Source: Blastocatellia bacterium
Lineage (GTDB): Bacteria; Acidobacteriota; Blastocatellia; HR10; J050
NCBI GenBank assembly: GCA_026985075.1
Contig: JALSQX010000102.1
Span: forward strand, 1-64,000
Reading direction: 5' to 3'
DNA length: 64,000 nt
Positions 27,854-36,196 of the stretch are shown here, in pieces (within the stretch, counting starts at the first letter, position 1; each line of letters begins with the position of its first letter). The notes under the pieces were generated by a model. The model saw only the letters and a list, made by a program, of their open reading frames with translations, was not told the origin of the DNA and searched no databases. A program made the position numbers and the translations under genes.

Positions 27854-29719
27854 TCATTTATTGTAACCGGTCCGGGTTGTGTTGACAACGGGCTGGCCAA
27901 AGGCTCTGTCCCCCTCTGGTTCGAGATTCGGGAAGTGGACGTCGAGGATTGTGGATCGCGCGACGAGCTGCGCATGGCGTCGCCCCGACTTCGCCGAGTG
28001 ATGGCCGACCTCCGATTGAGGAGCCACCGCCTTGATGAGGACGTATTCGATCTTGAGCGCTTCTCCATCGGAGAGACGCCCGAATCCGATGGTGCCATAG
28101 GCGTACTTCCGATCGCGTGGCTCGGGTTCGAGTCGAATCGTATACGGTCCGTCGATGCGATCCGCTTCCTCGCTCGCCGGATTGATCGTATCGCGAGTGA
28201 ATGTATATTCGAACAGGTGGCCGACGGCTTTGACCTCGATCCAGTATTGATCGCCTTTCCGGGGCGGACCGAAGGGAATTGTCCGCGCATTGGGACTGAA
28301 CGGATGGGGTTCATCGTACTGGGGAGCATAGACGTACCCCTGAATCTCGGCGCTCTCCTGATCGGTCTCTGGAAAGGTGAGTTCGAAGAAGTAATACCGA
28401 TCGGGTCCCTGGACGCGCAAGGCCCAGGTGATTCTTCGGCCTCCTTCGAGGGTCACGGGGAATTGAAGCCAGAAATCGTAGAGCGCCGTTCCGGCCGGCG
28501 GCCGCAGCGTACCCAGCTCCGAGCCTCGAACGAGCAACGCTCCATCGCCAGGCCATTGTTTGCCGGGAACGAGACGCCAGGTGGATGGCGCGTTCCACAG
28601 CCTGGCGTTCGGTCGACCATCCCGGCTGAGGGCGAAGTTCTCGCGCTGGCCCGCCTGATCAACGATCACCCAGGGCTGGGGCTTCGGTTCTTCTCGGGGA
28701 TAGAAATGGAACGTCACGAGCAAAGCCAGCACCAGCAGCGCCCCGCCCATCACCAGCGACCACGGGCGGCGAACGATGGACCATGGGCGGCGAACGGCGG
28801 ATGAGATGACCGTCGTCCCCTCCAGCGAGACGTGGCTGGGATGTCGTATCGCCTGTTCCAATTCGTCGCGCAGCTGGAGCGCCGTCTGCTGCCGCTTGAC
28901 CGGATTTTTGGCCATCGCTCGGCAGATCACCCGTTCGACGCTGGCGGGCAGGTCGGGGCAGACATCCCGGATGCGTGGTGGCGGCGCGTTGATGTGCTGG
29001 GTGAGAATGGCCAATGGCGTGTCCCCGGTGAACGGAACCCGACCGGCGAGCATTTGATAGAGAATGACGCCCAGGGCATAAATATCGGATCGCGCATCGA
29101 TCGGCTGGCCGGCGCACTGTTCCGGCGAGAGATACTCTACCGTTCCCAGGATCATACCGCTCTCGGTCACTGGATGCGCGCGCGTGCCCGAAGAGGTGTA
29201 CTGTTCGGTGAACTTGGCCAGACCAAAGTCGAGGACCTTGGCGATTTCGCCTTCTCCGGAGAGACGCTGCACGATGATATTTCCCGGTTTGAGATCCCGA
29301 TGAATGATGCCCCGCTCGTGGGCATAATGGACCGCCGAGCACACGCATTTCATGATCCGGAACGCGCGCGCGAGCGGCAATCTCTCTTCTACGGCCAAGA
29401 TATCGCCGAGCGAGCGACCTTCGATGAATTCCATGACCAGGTAGGGATTGGCCTCCTCCGTGACGCCCACATCGACGACGGCGACGATGTAAGGATGATC
29501 GAGTTCGGCCAGCGCGCGCGCCTCCATCTCGAAGCGCTGTCGTCGATCCGGGCTGATGTGCCGGAGCACTTTCACCGCCCGGGGCTTTCCCAATCCGATA
29601 TGCGTCGCTCGGTAGACGACGCCGAATCCTCCTTCGGCGATCTGCCGCTCAATGCGATATTTTCCGCCGAGGACCCGACCAACCAGTGAATTGTGAACAA
29701 CGGGCTGATTCATCGCCAA
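27854..29719 (-). CDS. Transmembrane Ser/Thr protein kinase (Hanks type)
   Basis: Kinase domain at residues about 17-285: glycine loop IAEGGFGVVYRATH, ATP-binding Lys in RAVKVLRH, catalytic loop IIHRDLKPGNII, DFGLAKF, and the activation-segment end GTVEYLSPEQC. All catalytic residues are present. A single membrane helix (VMGGALLVLALLVTFHFY) near residue 330 is followed by about 280 residues outside the membrane, rich in beta strands (TLEGGRRITWALRVQGPDRYYFFEL), resembling concanavalin-like/3-keto-disaccharide-hydrolase-type lectin folds. That suggests an external sensing domain. The start is TTG 29719 or ATG 29713; GTGAGG lies a few bases upstream. The TonB receptor gene follows after 45 nt. 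Confidence 0.88.
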   Translation of the reverse strand: MAMNQPVVHNSLVGRVLGGKYRIERQIAEGGFGVVYRATHIGLGKPRAVKVLRHISPDRRQRFEMEARALAELDHPYIVAVVDVGVTEEANPYLVMEFIEGRSLGDILAVEERLPLARAFRIMKCVCSAVHYAHERGIIHRDLKPGNIIVQRLSGEGEIAKVLDFGLAKFTEQYTSSGTRAHPVTESGMILGTVEYLSPEQCAGQPIDARSDIYALGVILYQMLAGRVPFTGDTPLAILTQHINAPPPRIRDVCPDLPASVERVICRAMAKNPVKRQQTALQLRDELEQAIRHPSHVSLEGTTVISSAVRRPWSIVRRPWSLVMGGALLVLALLVTFHFYPREEPKPQPWVIVDQAGQRENFALSRDGRPNARLWNAPSTWRLVPGKQWPGDGALLVRGSELGTLRPPAGTALYDFWLQFPVTLEGGRRITWALRVQGPDRYYFFELTFPETDQESAEIQGYVYAPQYDEPHPFSPNARTIPFGPPRKGDQYWIEVKAVGHLFEYTFTRDTINPASEEADRIDGPYTIRLEPEPRDRKYAYGTIGFGRLSDGEALKIEYVLIKAVAPQSEVGHHSAKSGRRHAQLVARSTILDVHFPNLEPEGDRAFGQPVVNTTRTGYNK

Positions 29720-29971
29720 TTCAGCCTCACTTTTTTGCCTCCGGTCGTCTCGCTAATGCGCTAACTCACAGATACCCGAATCCTTATCTCATGCCAATAG
29801 CATAGCACAGTCGATGAGGAATTCAAGCAAAATCCCCCCTCCCCCCGACGTGCGACGGGTCGCCGGGTGATGTCCCCCAGGAGAGCGAGCCGCCGATGGC
29901 CTCGCCTCGATCGCCGTGACCGTTGAGAGCGAGCCGCGCCTCTTCTCGATACGGGCGCTTTGCTCTCCGGG

Positions 29972-32125
29972 TTACTGCCTCTCGCCGACGGCGATCGCTC
30001 CGGCCTCTACGGCATGATTGAGAAACTCCTCAACAGCGTCCAACGAGACGTGGCCATAATAGTACTCGCCGACGGACAGGCTCTCGGCTTGCACCGCTCT
30101 GAAGATATCCAGATAGCTGTTCCGACCGTCGACGAAGTTCAGGATCTCGAATCGCATGATCGGATGCAGAGCGGGCACGGGGCGAATGCGTCGTACGGCC
30201 TGGAGATATTCGCCCACCGTGCCGATCTTCCGGGGAACGCGCCCGGCCAGTTGGCGCTCTCGCTCGGTGAGAGCGAGCGACGGTGGAGCCGCTCCTCCCG
30301 ATACCTGCCGATAGAACTCATCGAGCAGGTTCATCCATTTTCGCTCCTGCTCAGCGAGCGATTGCACGAATTGCTCAATGAGTGACTCCGGCTGGCCGTC
30401 GGTGGCCAGAACGGCGATCGAGCGCACCGCCTTCTGTTCGCGTATGACCGCCTGGTGGATGAGGTGATGCGCCGTCTTGTACGCTTCGGCTCGCTCTTGA
30501 GGGGCGCTCGATTCGATGAGATGAAGAGCCGTTCGCCCATCTCGCCCAATCCGCTCGCAGGCCCGCCCGTAGACTTCAGCGGCCAGTCGAGGGATATCCC
30601 GGTCCCCGGCATTGGCGATGGCCAGCGCGCTGGCCGCCACGATGAAGGCATTGCGTTTCAGTTGCGTCGCATCGATGTTCCACAAATCGTCATCGGAGGA
30701 GTGAATGTACTCGTCGGGCCAGTTGGTGAGCGTCACGCCGGGGATGCCGATGATGCTGTCGCAGAAGACGAGATGATCAGTGGAGTCGAAATAGGGAACG
30801 ACCATGGCGTTATACCGATCGCGCGTGCCCAGGCGCGACAGGATGGGTCGGGAGAAATTGGTGCCGCGAGCGATATGCTGCGCCTGTCGAACGGAGAGGA
30901 ACGCCGAGTTGCCGAGGATGACCAGTTCGGTGATCGATTCCACCACATCGCTCAAGAAACTGGGCAGCGAATAAGGCGTCCGCGTGATGTGCTGCACGCG
31001 GCTATCCTGCGATTGGTTGGCGCCGACCATATCCTGGTTGATGTTGACCAGTATCTGCTCGCGCTCTTCCGGGTGATCGGCGAAATATCGATATTCGCTG
31101 GCGATCTCCGTCGTCCACCAGAAGCGAATATCGCGGCGCGGGCGGGGCAACTTGCCGGTCTCGATGAGATGGGTGAGCGCGCGGGCGATCTCCAGCAGAT
31201 TCATGCACCCACTGCCATCATCGTTGGCCGAGAATTTTTCTTCCTGAAGGTGTGCCGTGAGCACGATGTCCTGATCGTGAATCTCGCTGCCCGCAATGAC
31301 GTACTCGATCATCTCCATCCATGGTTGAGGAGCGAATTCGGAGTTGACGATGGCGTGGAGCACGATCTTCTCCGGCTTCTGCGGTTGACCGGTGCCGAAG
31401 ATGCTGCGATTGGGTTCGCCCGAGAGCCGTCCTCGCAACCATAATCCCATGCGCGGAGAGATCATGAAAGCGAACGTCGGCTCCTGACCATCGGGGCCGG
31501 GCGTCGCCGGCACGCGCGACCAGGCGATTTGATCGGCGCTGTCGGTCAGCGGATTGAGTCGCGTGGAATAGTAGGACACGATGCCTACGGCGCCGCGCTC
31601 CCAGACGGCTTCGCGCATGACCGCCGTTGGCGGTCCATAGGCGAGCACGATTTTCCCTTTCACGTCCTTGCCGTCATAATCGCTATCGCGGTCGCCGGCG
31701 CCCACGTCGATCAATTCCGCCCGCACATCCGCCGGTCGAGAGTAATCGGCGAGCGAGACGGCCACCTCCATGTTGTCGGCGAGTTTGATCTCTTCGGGTT
31801 CAACCATCCACAGTTGCGAATGTTTGGGCGTCCAGCTCGGCGAGTCGCTCTTTTGGCGAATGAGATGGATGCCCTCCAGTCCATATTCTTTCGCCTTCTG
31901 CATGATGAATTCGGCCGCTTGATGAAATCCGCCCGATCCGCCCGGACGGTGAAATCGCGTGAGAATGGCGAGATTATCCTTGGCGATATCGCCGGAGAGT
32001 TCGTTGTCGAGCACGGTGAACGTGCGGTCGTCGACAAACGGTGACTGTTGGGCTGAGGCGATCCTCGCCAAACTGAACGAAGCCAGGAGTGAGATGAATA
32101 AAACGTACGAGACCCGTTTCCTCAT
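29972..32125 (-). CDS. Secreted M28-family zinc aminopeptidase with PA domain
   Basis: 717 residues. I start at the ATG at 32125, which has a GGAGG site 5 nt upstream and leads directly into a signal peptide (YVLFISLLASFSLARIASAQ). A PA-type insert (KGKIVLAYGPPTAVMREAVW) sits near residue 150. The M28 metal ligands are recognisable: VLTAHLQEE with SANDDGSGCMNLLEIARAL (His and bridging Asp), WWTTEIASEYRYF (Glu), NINQDMVG (Asp) and the distal His near YIHSSDDDLWNID. Likely removes N-terminal residues from extracellular peptides. The C-terminal 200 residues are helical and unassigned. Upstream it is divergent from the BNR-propeller gene. Confidence 0.85.
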   Translation of the reverse strand: MRKRVSYVLFISLLASFSLARIASAQQSPFVDDRTFTVLDNELSGDIAKDNLAILTRFHRPGGSGGFHQAAEFIMQKAKEYGLEGIHLIRQKSDSPSWTPKHSQLWMVEPEEIKLADNMEVAVSLADYSRPADVRAELIDVGAGDRDSDYDGKDVKGKIVLAYGPPTAVMREAVWERGAVGIVSYYSTRLNPLTDSADQIAWSRVPATPGPDGQEPTFAFMISPRMGLWLRGRLSGEPNRSIFGTGQPQKPEKIVLHAIVNSEFAPQPWMEMIEYVIAGSEIHDQDIVLTAHLQEEKFSANDDGSGCMNLLEIARALTHLIETGKLPRPRRDIRFWWTTEIASEYRYFADHPEEREQILVNINQDMVGANQSQDSRVQHITRTPYSLPSFLSDVVESITELVILGNSAFLSVRQAQHIARGTNFSRPILSRLGTRDRYNAMVVPYFDSTDHLVFCDSIIGIPGVTLTNWPDEYIHSSDDDLWNIDATQLKRNAFIVAASALAIANAGDRDIPRLAAEVYGRACERIGRDGRTALHLIESSAPQERAEAYKTAHHLIHQAVIREQKAVRSIAVLATDGQPESLIEQFVQSLAEQERKWMNLLDEFYRQVSGGAAPPSLALTERERQLAGRVPRKIGTVGEYLQAVRRIRPVPALHPIMRFEILNFVDGRNSYLDIFRAVQAESLSVGEYYYGHVSLDAVEEFLNHAVEAGAIAVGERQ

Positions 32126-32281
32126 GGCATCCTCCGTGAAGTGGATTCTGAACCTGGCATCTTTAACAGATTTGGTGCGGGAAGGCAAGCTCCCTCGGAT
32201 ACGCTCACCGGACGGCGCTTGCTCCCGAAGGTGACGCTGTGATGTGAGACTCGCGCTCATGCGTCTTTCTCATACGGTATC

Positions 32282-32325
32282 TTGACAGAGGACGTTCGCC
32301 AGCCTATAAATGCCCGAGTGAGGAG
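32282..32325 (+). promoter_or_regulatory. Near-consensus sigma-70 promoter with ribosome site
   Basis: TTGACA at 32282-32287, a 17-nt spacer, then TATAAA at 32305-32310, followed by AGGAGG at 32320-32325 seven nt before the GTG start at 32332. The -35 box matches 6/6 and the -10 box 5/6. The predicted leader is only about 15 nt. This is the best promoter I see in the window and indicates strong constitutive expression of the BNR-repeat gene. Confidence 0.75.
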
Positions 32326-32331
32326 GTTCTT

Positions 32332-34176
32332 GTGTTCGAGCGATTGACCCATACGTTGAGCGCCATGACCATCGCCATATGGTTCCTCGTCCTTTCGCCG
32401 GCGGGGTTATCGCAATCCGACGTCGTGTGGCAACAGACCGGTGGGCCGGAAGGAGGAAGAGTGAACGCGCTGATGGTGGGGGCAGACGGGACGATCTTCG
32501 CCGGGACGGCTCGGGCGGGCGTGTTCCGTTCGACCAATCGGGGCCGAAGCTGGATGCCGGTCAACGGGGGACTGACCAATCTTTCGATCCGCGCGTTTCT
32601 GATCGATGCGTCCGGTGAGATCTTCGTCGGAACGGATGAGGGCCTGTTCCGCTCGCCCACTCGAGGCGAGCGCTGGATTCCTTCCGGACTGCGTACTGAG
32701 AGCATCACGGCGCTCGCCGTGAGCCCGACGGGGACCATTCTGGCCGGCACGTTCACCAGTGGCGTACATCGTTCCACCGATGAGGGGTGGACCTGGGAAC
32801 CGGCGAATACGGGATTGCCCAGTCGCGTGCTGGCGCTCGCCGTGGATGCAACGGGTCACATCTTTGCCGGAACCTCGTTCGGCGGCAGCGTCTACCGCTC
32901 GACCGACGATGGACGGAGCTGGGAGTGTATGAATGGAGGACTGTCCAGCACTATCGTCTACGCGCTGGCTACGGGTGAATCGGGTGAACTCTTTGCTGGA
33001 ACGGATGAGGGGATCTATCGTTCTGCCGACCATGGAGAGACGTGGACGCCTCTCAACGAAGGATTGCCCCGGATGGCCGTGCGCGCGTTGCTGGTCACCG
33101 CCGAGGGAGAGATATGGGCGGGGACGGATGAGGGCGTGTTTCGCTCCGCCGATCGCGGTCAAACGTGGGCGTTTCATGGACTGACCGGCGAGCGCGTTTT
33201 CTCGCTGACCGACGACGCGACGGGGGGCGTGCTGGCGGGGACCAGTGGGGGCGTGTTCCGCTCGTCCACTGAGGGGACCGGTTGGGAGCGCCTCAATGCC
33301 GGATTGATCGCCACCCGGGTCACGGCGCTCGCCGTGGATGCTTCCGGAGGTCTCTATGCGGGCACCGATGGAGGCGCGTTTCGCTCTCTGGATGGAGGGT
33401 GGACCTGGGAGCCGCTCTCGACTGGATTGCTCAATCGGCGTATTCGCGCTCTCGTGTTGAGCCCGACCGGCACTCTTTTCGCGGCGACGGAGGGAGGCGG
33501 GATCTTCCGATCCACCGATCGGGGAGACACCTGGGAGGCGATCAACGCCGGATTGACCGCGCTTCGCGTCTCAGCGCTCGTGGTGAGCGAGCGTGGGGCC
33601 ATCTTCGCCGGGACGCACGGCGGAGGGGTATTTCGCTCGACGGATGGAGGTGATTCCTGGACGCCGATCAATGAGGGTCTCACCAATCCCTATATTCGAG
33701 CCTTGGTCATCGATGTTTCGGGAACGCTGCTCGCCGGGACTGACGAGGGCGTCTTCCGGTCCACCGATGGGGGCCGGACCTGGGCGTCATCGGGCCTCGC
33801 TCATCGGCGCATCCTCTCATTCGTGGCTCGGCGTCGAGGCGATGTCTTCGCCGGGACACTTCGGGCCGGCGTCTTCCGATCCACCGATGGGGGACGGACG
33901 TGGGCGTCATCGGGCCTGAACAACTTATCGCATGGCGATATTCGGGCCCTGACGGTGAATGCTTCGGGACATCTGTTTGCCGGAACCCAGGGTGATGGCG
34001 TGTTTCGCTCGATTGAGGATGGGCGCACCTGGCAACCGATCAACGAGGGGCTCGATAATCCATTCATCCTCTCTCTGGCCGTCGACGCCGGAGGGCACCT
34101 GCTGGCGGGAACGCAAGGGGGAGGCGTATTTCGTAGCCTCGCATCCACGGAGGTGGAACTCGGCTGGCGTCCGTGA
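32332..34176 (+). CDS. Secreted BNR/Asp-box beta-propeller protein (14 repeats)
   Basis: 614 residues. An N-terminal signal peptide (SAMTIAIWFLVLSPAGLS) is followed by fourteen repeats of about 40 residues, each containing a GT.EGVFRSTDGGRTW-like Asp-box and a spacer such as W.PINEGL....I.AL.V...G.LFAGT. Fourteen blades would suit two seven-bladed propellers, similar to photosystem-II-assembly-factor-like or sialidase-like propellers. No sialidase catalytic residues were recognised, so binding rather than catalysis is likely. It starts with GTG, supported by AGGAGG just upstream and a near-consensus promoter. Repeats 11 and 12 are almost identical, showing recent internal duplication. Confidence 0.85.
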   Translation: MFERLTHTLSAMTIAIWFLVLSPAGLSQSDVVWQQTGGPEGGRVNALMVGADGTIFAGTARAGVFRSTNRGRSWMPVNGGLTNLSIRAFLIDASGEIFVGTDEGLFRSPTRGERWIPSGLRTESITALAVSPTGTILAGTFTSGVHRSTDEGWTWEPANTGLPSRVLALAVDATGHIFAGTSFGGSVYRSTDDGRSWECMNGGLSSTIVYALATGESGELFAGTDEGIYRSADHGETWTPLNEGLPRMAVRALLVTAEGEIWAGTDEGVFRSADRGQTWAFHGLTGERVFSLTDDATGGVLAGTSGGVFRSSTEGTGWERLNAGLIATRVTALAVDASGGLYAGTDGGAFRSLDGGWTWEPLSTGLLNRRIRALVLSPTGTLFAATEGGGIFRSTDRGDTWEAINAGLTALRVSALVVSERGAIFAGTHGGGVFRSTDGGDSWTPINEGLTNPYIRALVIDVSGTLLAGTDEGVFRSTDGGRTWASSGLAHRRILSFVARRRGDVFAGTLRAGVFRSTDGGRTWASSGLNNLSHGDIRALTVNASGHLFAGTQGDGVFRSIEDGRTWQPINEGLDNPFILSLAVDAGGHLLAGTQGGGVFRSLASTEVELGWRP

Positions 34177-34454
34177 GGTCAATGAAGGCCGGAGGGAGCC
34201 GAGCGGAACGGTTGTCGCTTTCTGCTCGTTCGGCGCCTCCGTGGGTGGTAACAGCCCGTCAGTTGACTGCTGCTTTGGACATCTCGCCGCGTTCGTGATG
34301 AGCTCGCCCCGGATAGAAATAGGCTTGGTTGACCTCGGGTGTTTGCAAACAGCTTGACGGTAGCGATGGCGTGCCGATCGAATATGTTTGGGGGGGACAT
34401 CGCTTCGAATTGAGCAGCATTTTGAATTAGACGTCCACAGGGCCTTGGCCGGTC

Positions 34455-35189
34455 TCACTTGACGAACTCTTTCAGCCGTTGCGCGTTCTGGATGGCGTAG
34501 CCTTCAAAGTCATTATTGAAGTAGGCGAACACGTCGCGCTTCTGCCGCTTCCAACGGCGGATTTTGCCCGCCCACTCCCGGAGCACGTCATCGCTGTACG
34601 AAGAAGCATAAAGCGGCCCGGGTCCGTGAAATCGAAGATAGACGAAAGGGGCGGTGACGAATTCGGCCGTGGGATAGCGTCCGCCGGAATCGGCGATGCA
34701 CCAGGCGATGTCATACCGTTGCAACACCTCGGTGGCCGCATCGCTCAACCAGGATTTATGGCGCGCCTCGAGCGCATATCGTCGCTTCCGGGCGCGACGG
34801 CGCAGTTGCTTGAAGAATGCGGCGACGCGTTCCACCTCCAATGCGAAGCTCGGCGGGAGCTGAATGAGGACCACGCCGAGTTTCTCGCCGAAGCTTCGGG
34901 CGATGGCATCGAAGCGCTCCAGCGATTCCTCGACGTTCTCCAACCGCTGGTAGTGAGTAATGGCCCGGTGCATCTTGACGGCGAACAGGAAATCATCGGG
35001 CGTGTGCTCGATCCACTGGGCGATGGTGCTCGCCCGCGGCTCTCGATAGAACGTGGCATTGACCTCTACGGTGTCGAAGTGGTGGGCGAAATAGGGCAGC
35101 CACTCCGAAGGCTTCAGCTTTTCCGGATAAAACCGCTGACGCCAGTGACTGTAATGCCAACCGGATGTGCCAATGCGCACCTCAACCAT
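34455..35189 (-). CDS. DUF72 family protein
   Basis: 244-residue TIM-barrel-like DUF72 (YecE) protein. The N-terminus VRIGTSGWHYSHWRQRFYP and the TVEVNATFYREP, FLFAVKMHRAITH, VLIQLPPSF and AYFNNDFEGYAIQNA motifs identify the family. Its function is unknown; some members have been linked to metal-dependent or nucleic-acid-related roles without firm proof. It starts 13 nt after the stop of the selenoprotein gene on the same strand, so the two are probably one transcript. Confidence 0.9.
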   Translation of the reverse strand: MVEVRIGTSGWHYSHWRQRFYPEKLKPSEWLPYFAHHFDTVEVNATFYREPRASTIAQWIEHTPDDFLFAVKMHRAITHYQRLENVEESLERFDAIARSFGEKLGVVLIQLPPSFALEVERVAAFFKQLRRRARKRRYALEARHKSWLSDAATEVLQRYDIAWCIADSGGRYPTAEFVTAPFVYLRFHGPGPLYASSYSDDVLREWAGKIRRWKRQKRDVFAYFNNDFEGYAIQNAQRLKEFVK

Positions 35190-35202
35190 GGGTAACGCCC
35201 CT

Positions 35203-36009
35203 TCAGGGAATTTTGGCCAGCTCGTCCAGGATGCGCTCGGGCCGCACGCGAATCCGCCAATTAGTGGTCAGGTTGCGCCAACTGATGACGCCATGGCGAT
35301 CGATGATGAACGTGGCCGGGCGCGCGATGTCTTGACCGTCGATGCCCGCCCCTCGGTGCCGAACTCCATAAGCGTCGATGACGGTCAGTTTCGTATCGGA
35401 GAGCAGATCATAGGCCAACCCCAGATCGGCGGCCAGTTTTCGATTGACGGTGACCGGGTCCACGCTGATGGCCAGAACCTCGGCGCCGGCGCGACGAATC
35501 TCATCGATGTGCGACTGCAAACCTTGCAGTTCCGAGAGGCAGAACGGTCACCAGAAGCCACGATAGAAGACGAGGACGACTTTCTTCCCTCGGTAATCGC
35601 GTAACCGCACGGGCTGTCCTCGCTGATTGGTCAGCGTGAAGTCTGGCGCCGGCGTCATCGCCTGCGGCGCGTCGGGCGAGGCGGGAAGTTGATAGGAGAA
35701 GTAGAAGATGTAGGCATTGAAAAAGACGGTGACGATCAGTGAGAGAACGAAGCCGAACGCGCCCGAAATCCGGCCCCGGTAGATGAGAGGCTGTTTGATC
35801 GTTCGCCGGAATCCAATAGTCGAGAGGGCGAAGCCGAGGAGAACCAGCGGAAGGTTGATCCAGGGAAAATCCCGAAATTCGGGGAATCGAGCAAAATACA
35901 TGAAGTAGCTCAGCGCCCCACCCACCGAGAAAATGAGTCCCAGCCAGACGGCCGGATTGGGGCGGGGGTGTGGTGTCTTCCTCGATATTGGCGGCGCCAC
36001 CTGACTCAT
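35203..36009 (-). CDS. Membrane-anchored peroxiredoxin-like selenoprotein (in-frame TGA = Sec)
   Basis: Read through the TGA at 35548-35550, this is a 268-residue protein. Residues 20-40, 50-67 and 83-106 are three membrane helices. Residues about 119-268 form an AhpC/TSA-type thioredoxin fold: APDFTLTNQRGQPVRLRDY, then VVLVFYRGFW-U-PFC, and AEVLAISVDPVTVNRKLAADL. The TGA (residue 154) stands exactly where peroxiredoxin-like relatives have the peroxidatic Cys, three residues before Cys157, giving a U-x-x-C redox motif. A 7-bp hairpin begins 17 nt after the TGA (see SECIS feature). The start ATG 36009 has a GGGAGGGA site; an upstream start at 36042 is less likely. Probable role: reduction of peroxides or disulfides at the outer face of the inner membrane. 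Alternative: a sequencing error or nonsense mutation of a Cys codon. Confidence 0.82.
35514..35550 (-). promoter_or_regulatory. Putative bacterial SECIS element
   Basis: Just 3' of the in-frame TGA (35550-35548), ACTGCAA (35530-35524) pairs perfectly with TTGCAGT (35520-35514) around a GGT loop (35523-35521). The loop lies 24 nt after the TGA and begins with G. Both features agree with the known bacterial SECIS pattern (short stem-loop soon after UGA, G in the first two loop bases) recognised by SelB. All paired bases lie within the coding frame. Confidence 0.72.
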
Positions 36010-36196
36010 CGCTGCTTCCCTCCCGATGGACTTCAGGCCCATATGGTATCAATTTTGTTTCCGAAAAGCTATCCGCGCCGTACGTGGGGCGTGCCGGGAG
36101 CCTCGAAGAGACGCCAGGAGAGAGCCCAGGGTGCGCGCTCCCGGAGCTCTGTTTCTTCATTTCCACGATCCCTGAACGGGCAGCCTCAGGGGAAAC

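Noticed and set aside
35548-36042. Truncated membrane protein ending at TGA with a separate small protein 35203-35520
   Set aside because: The two frames are the same frame, join a continuous thioredoxin fold, and a SECIS-like hairpin follows the TGA; a single selenoprotein explains all of it.
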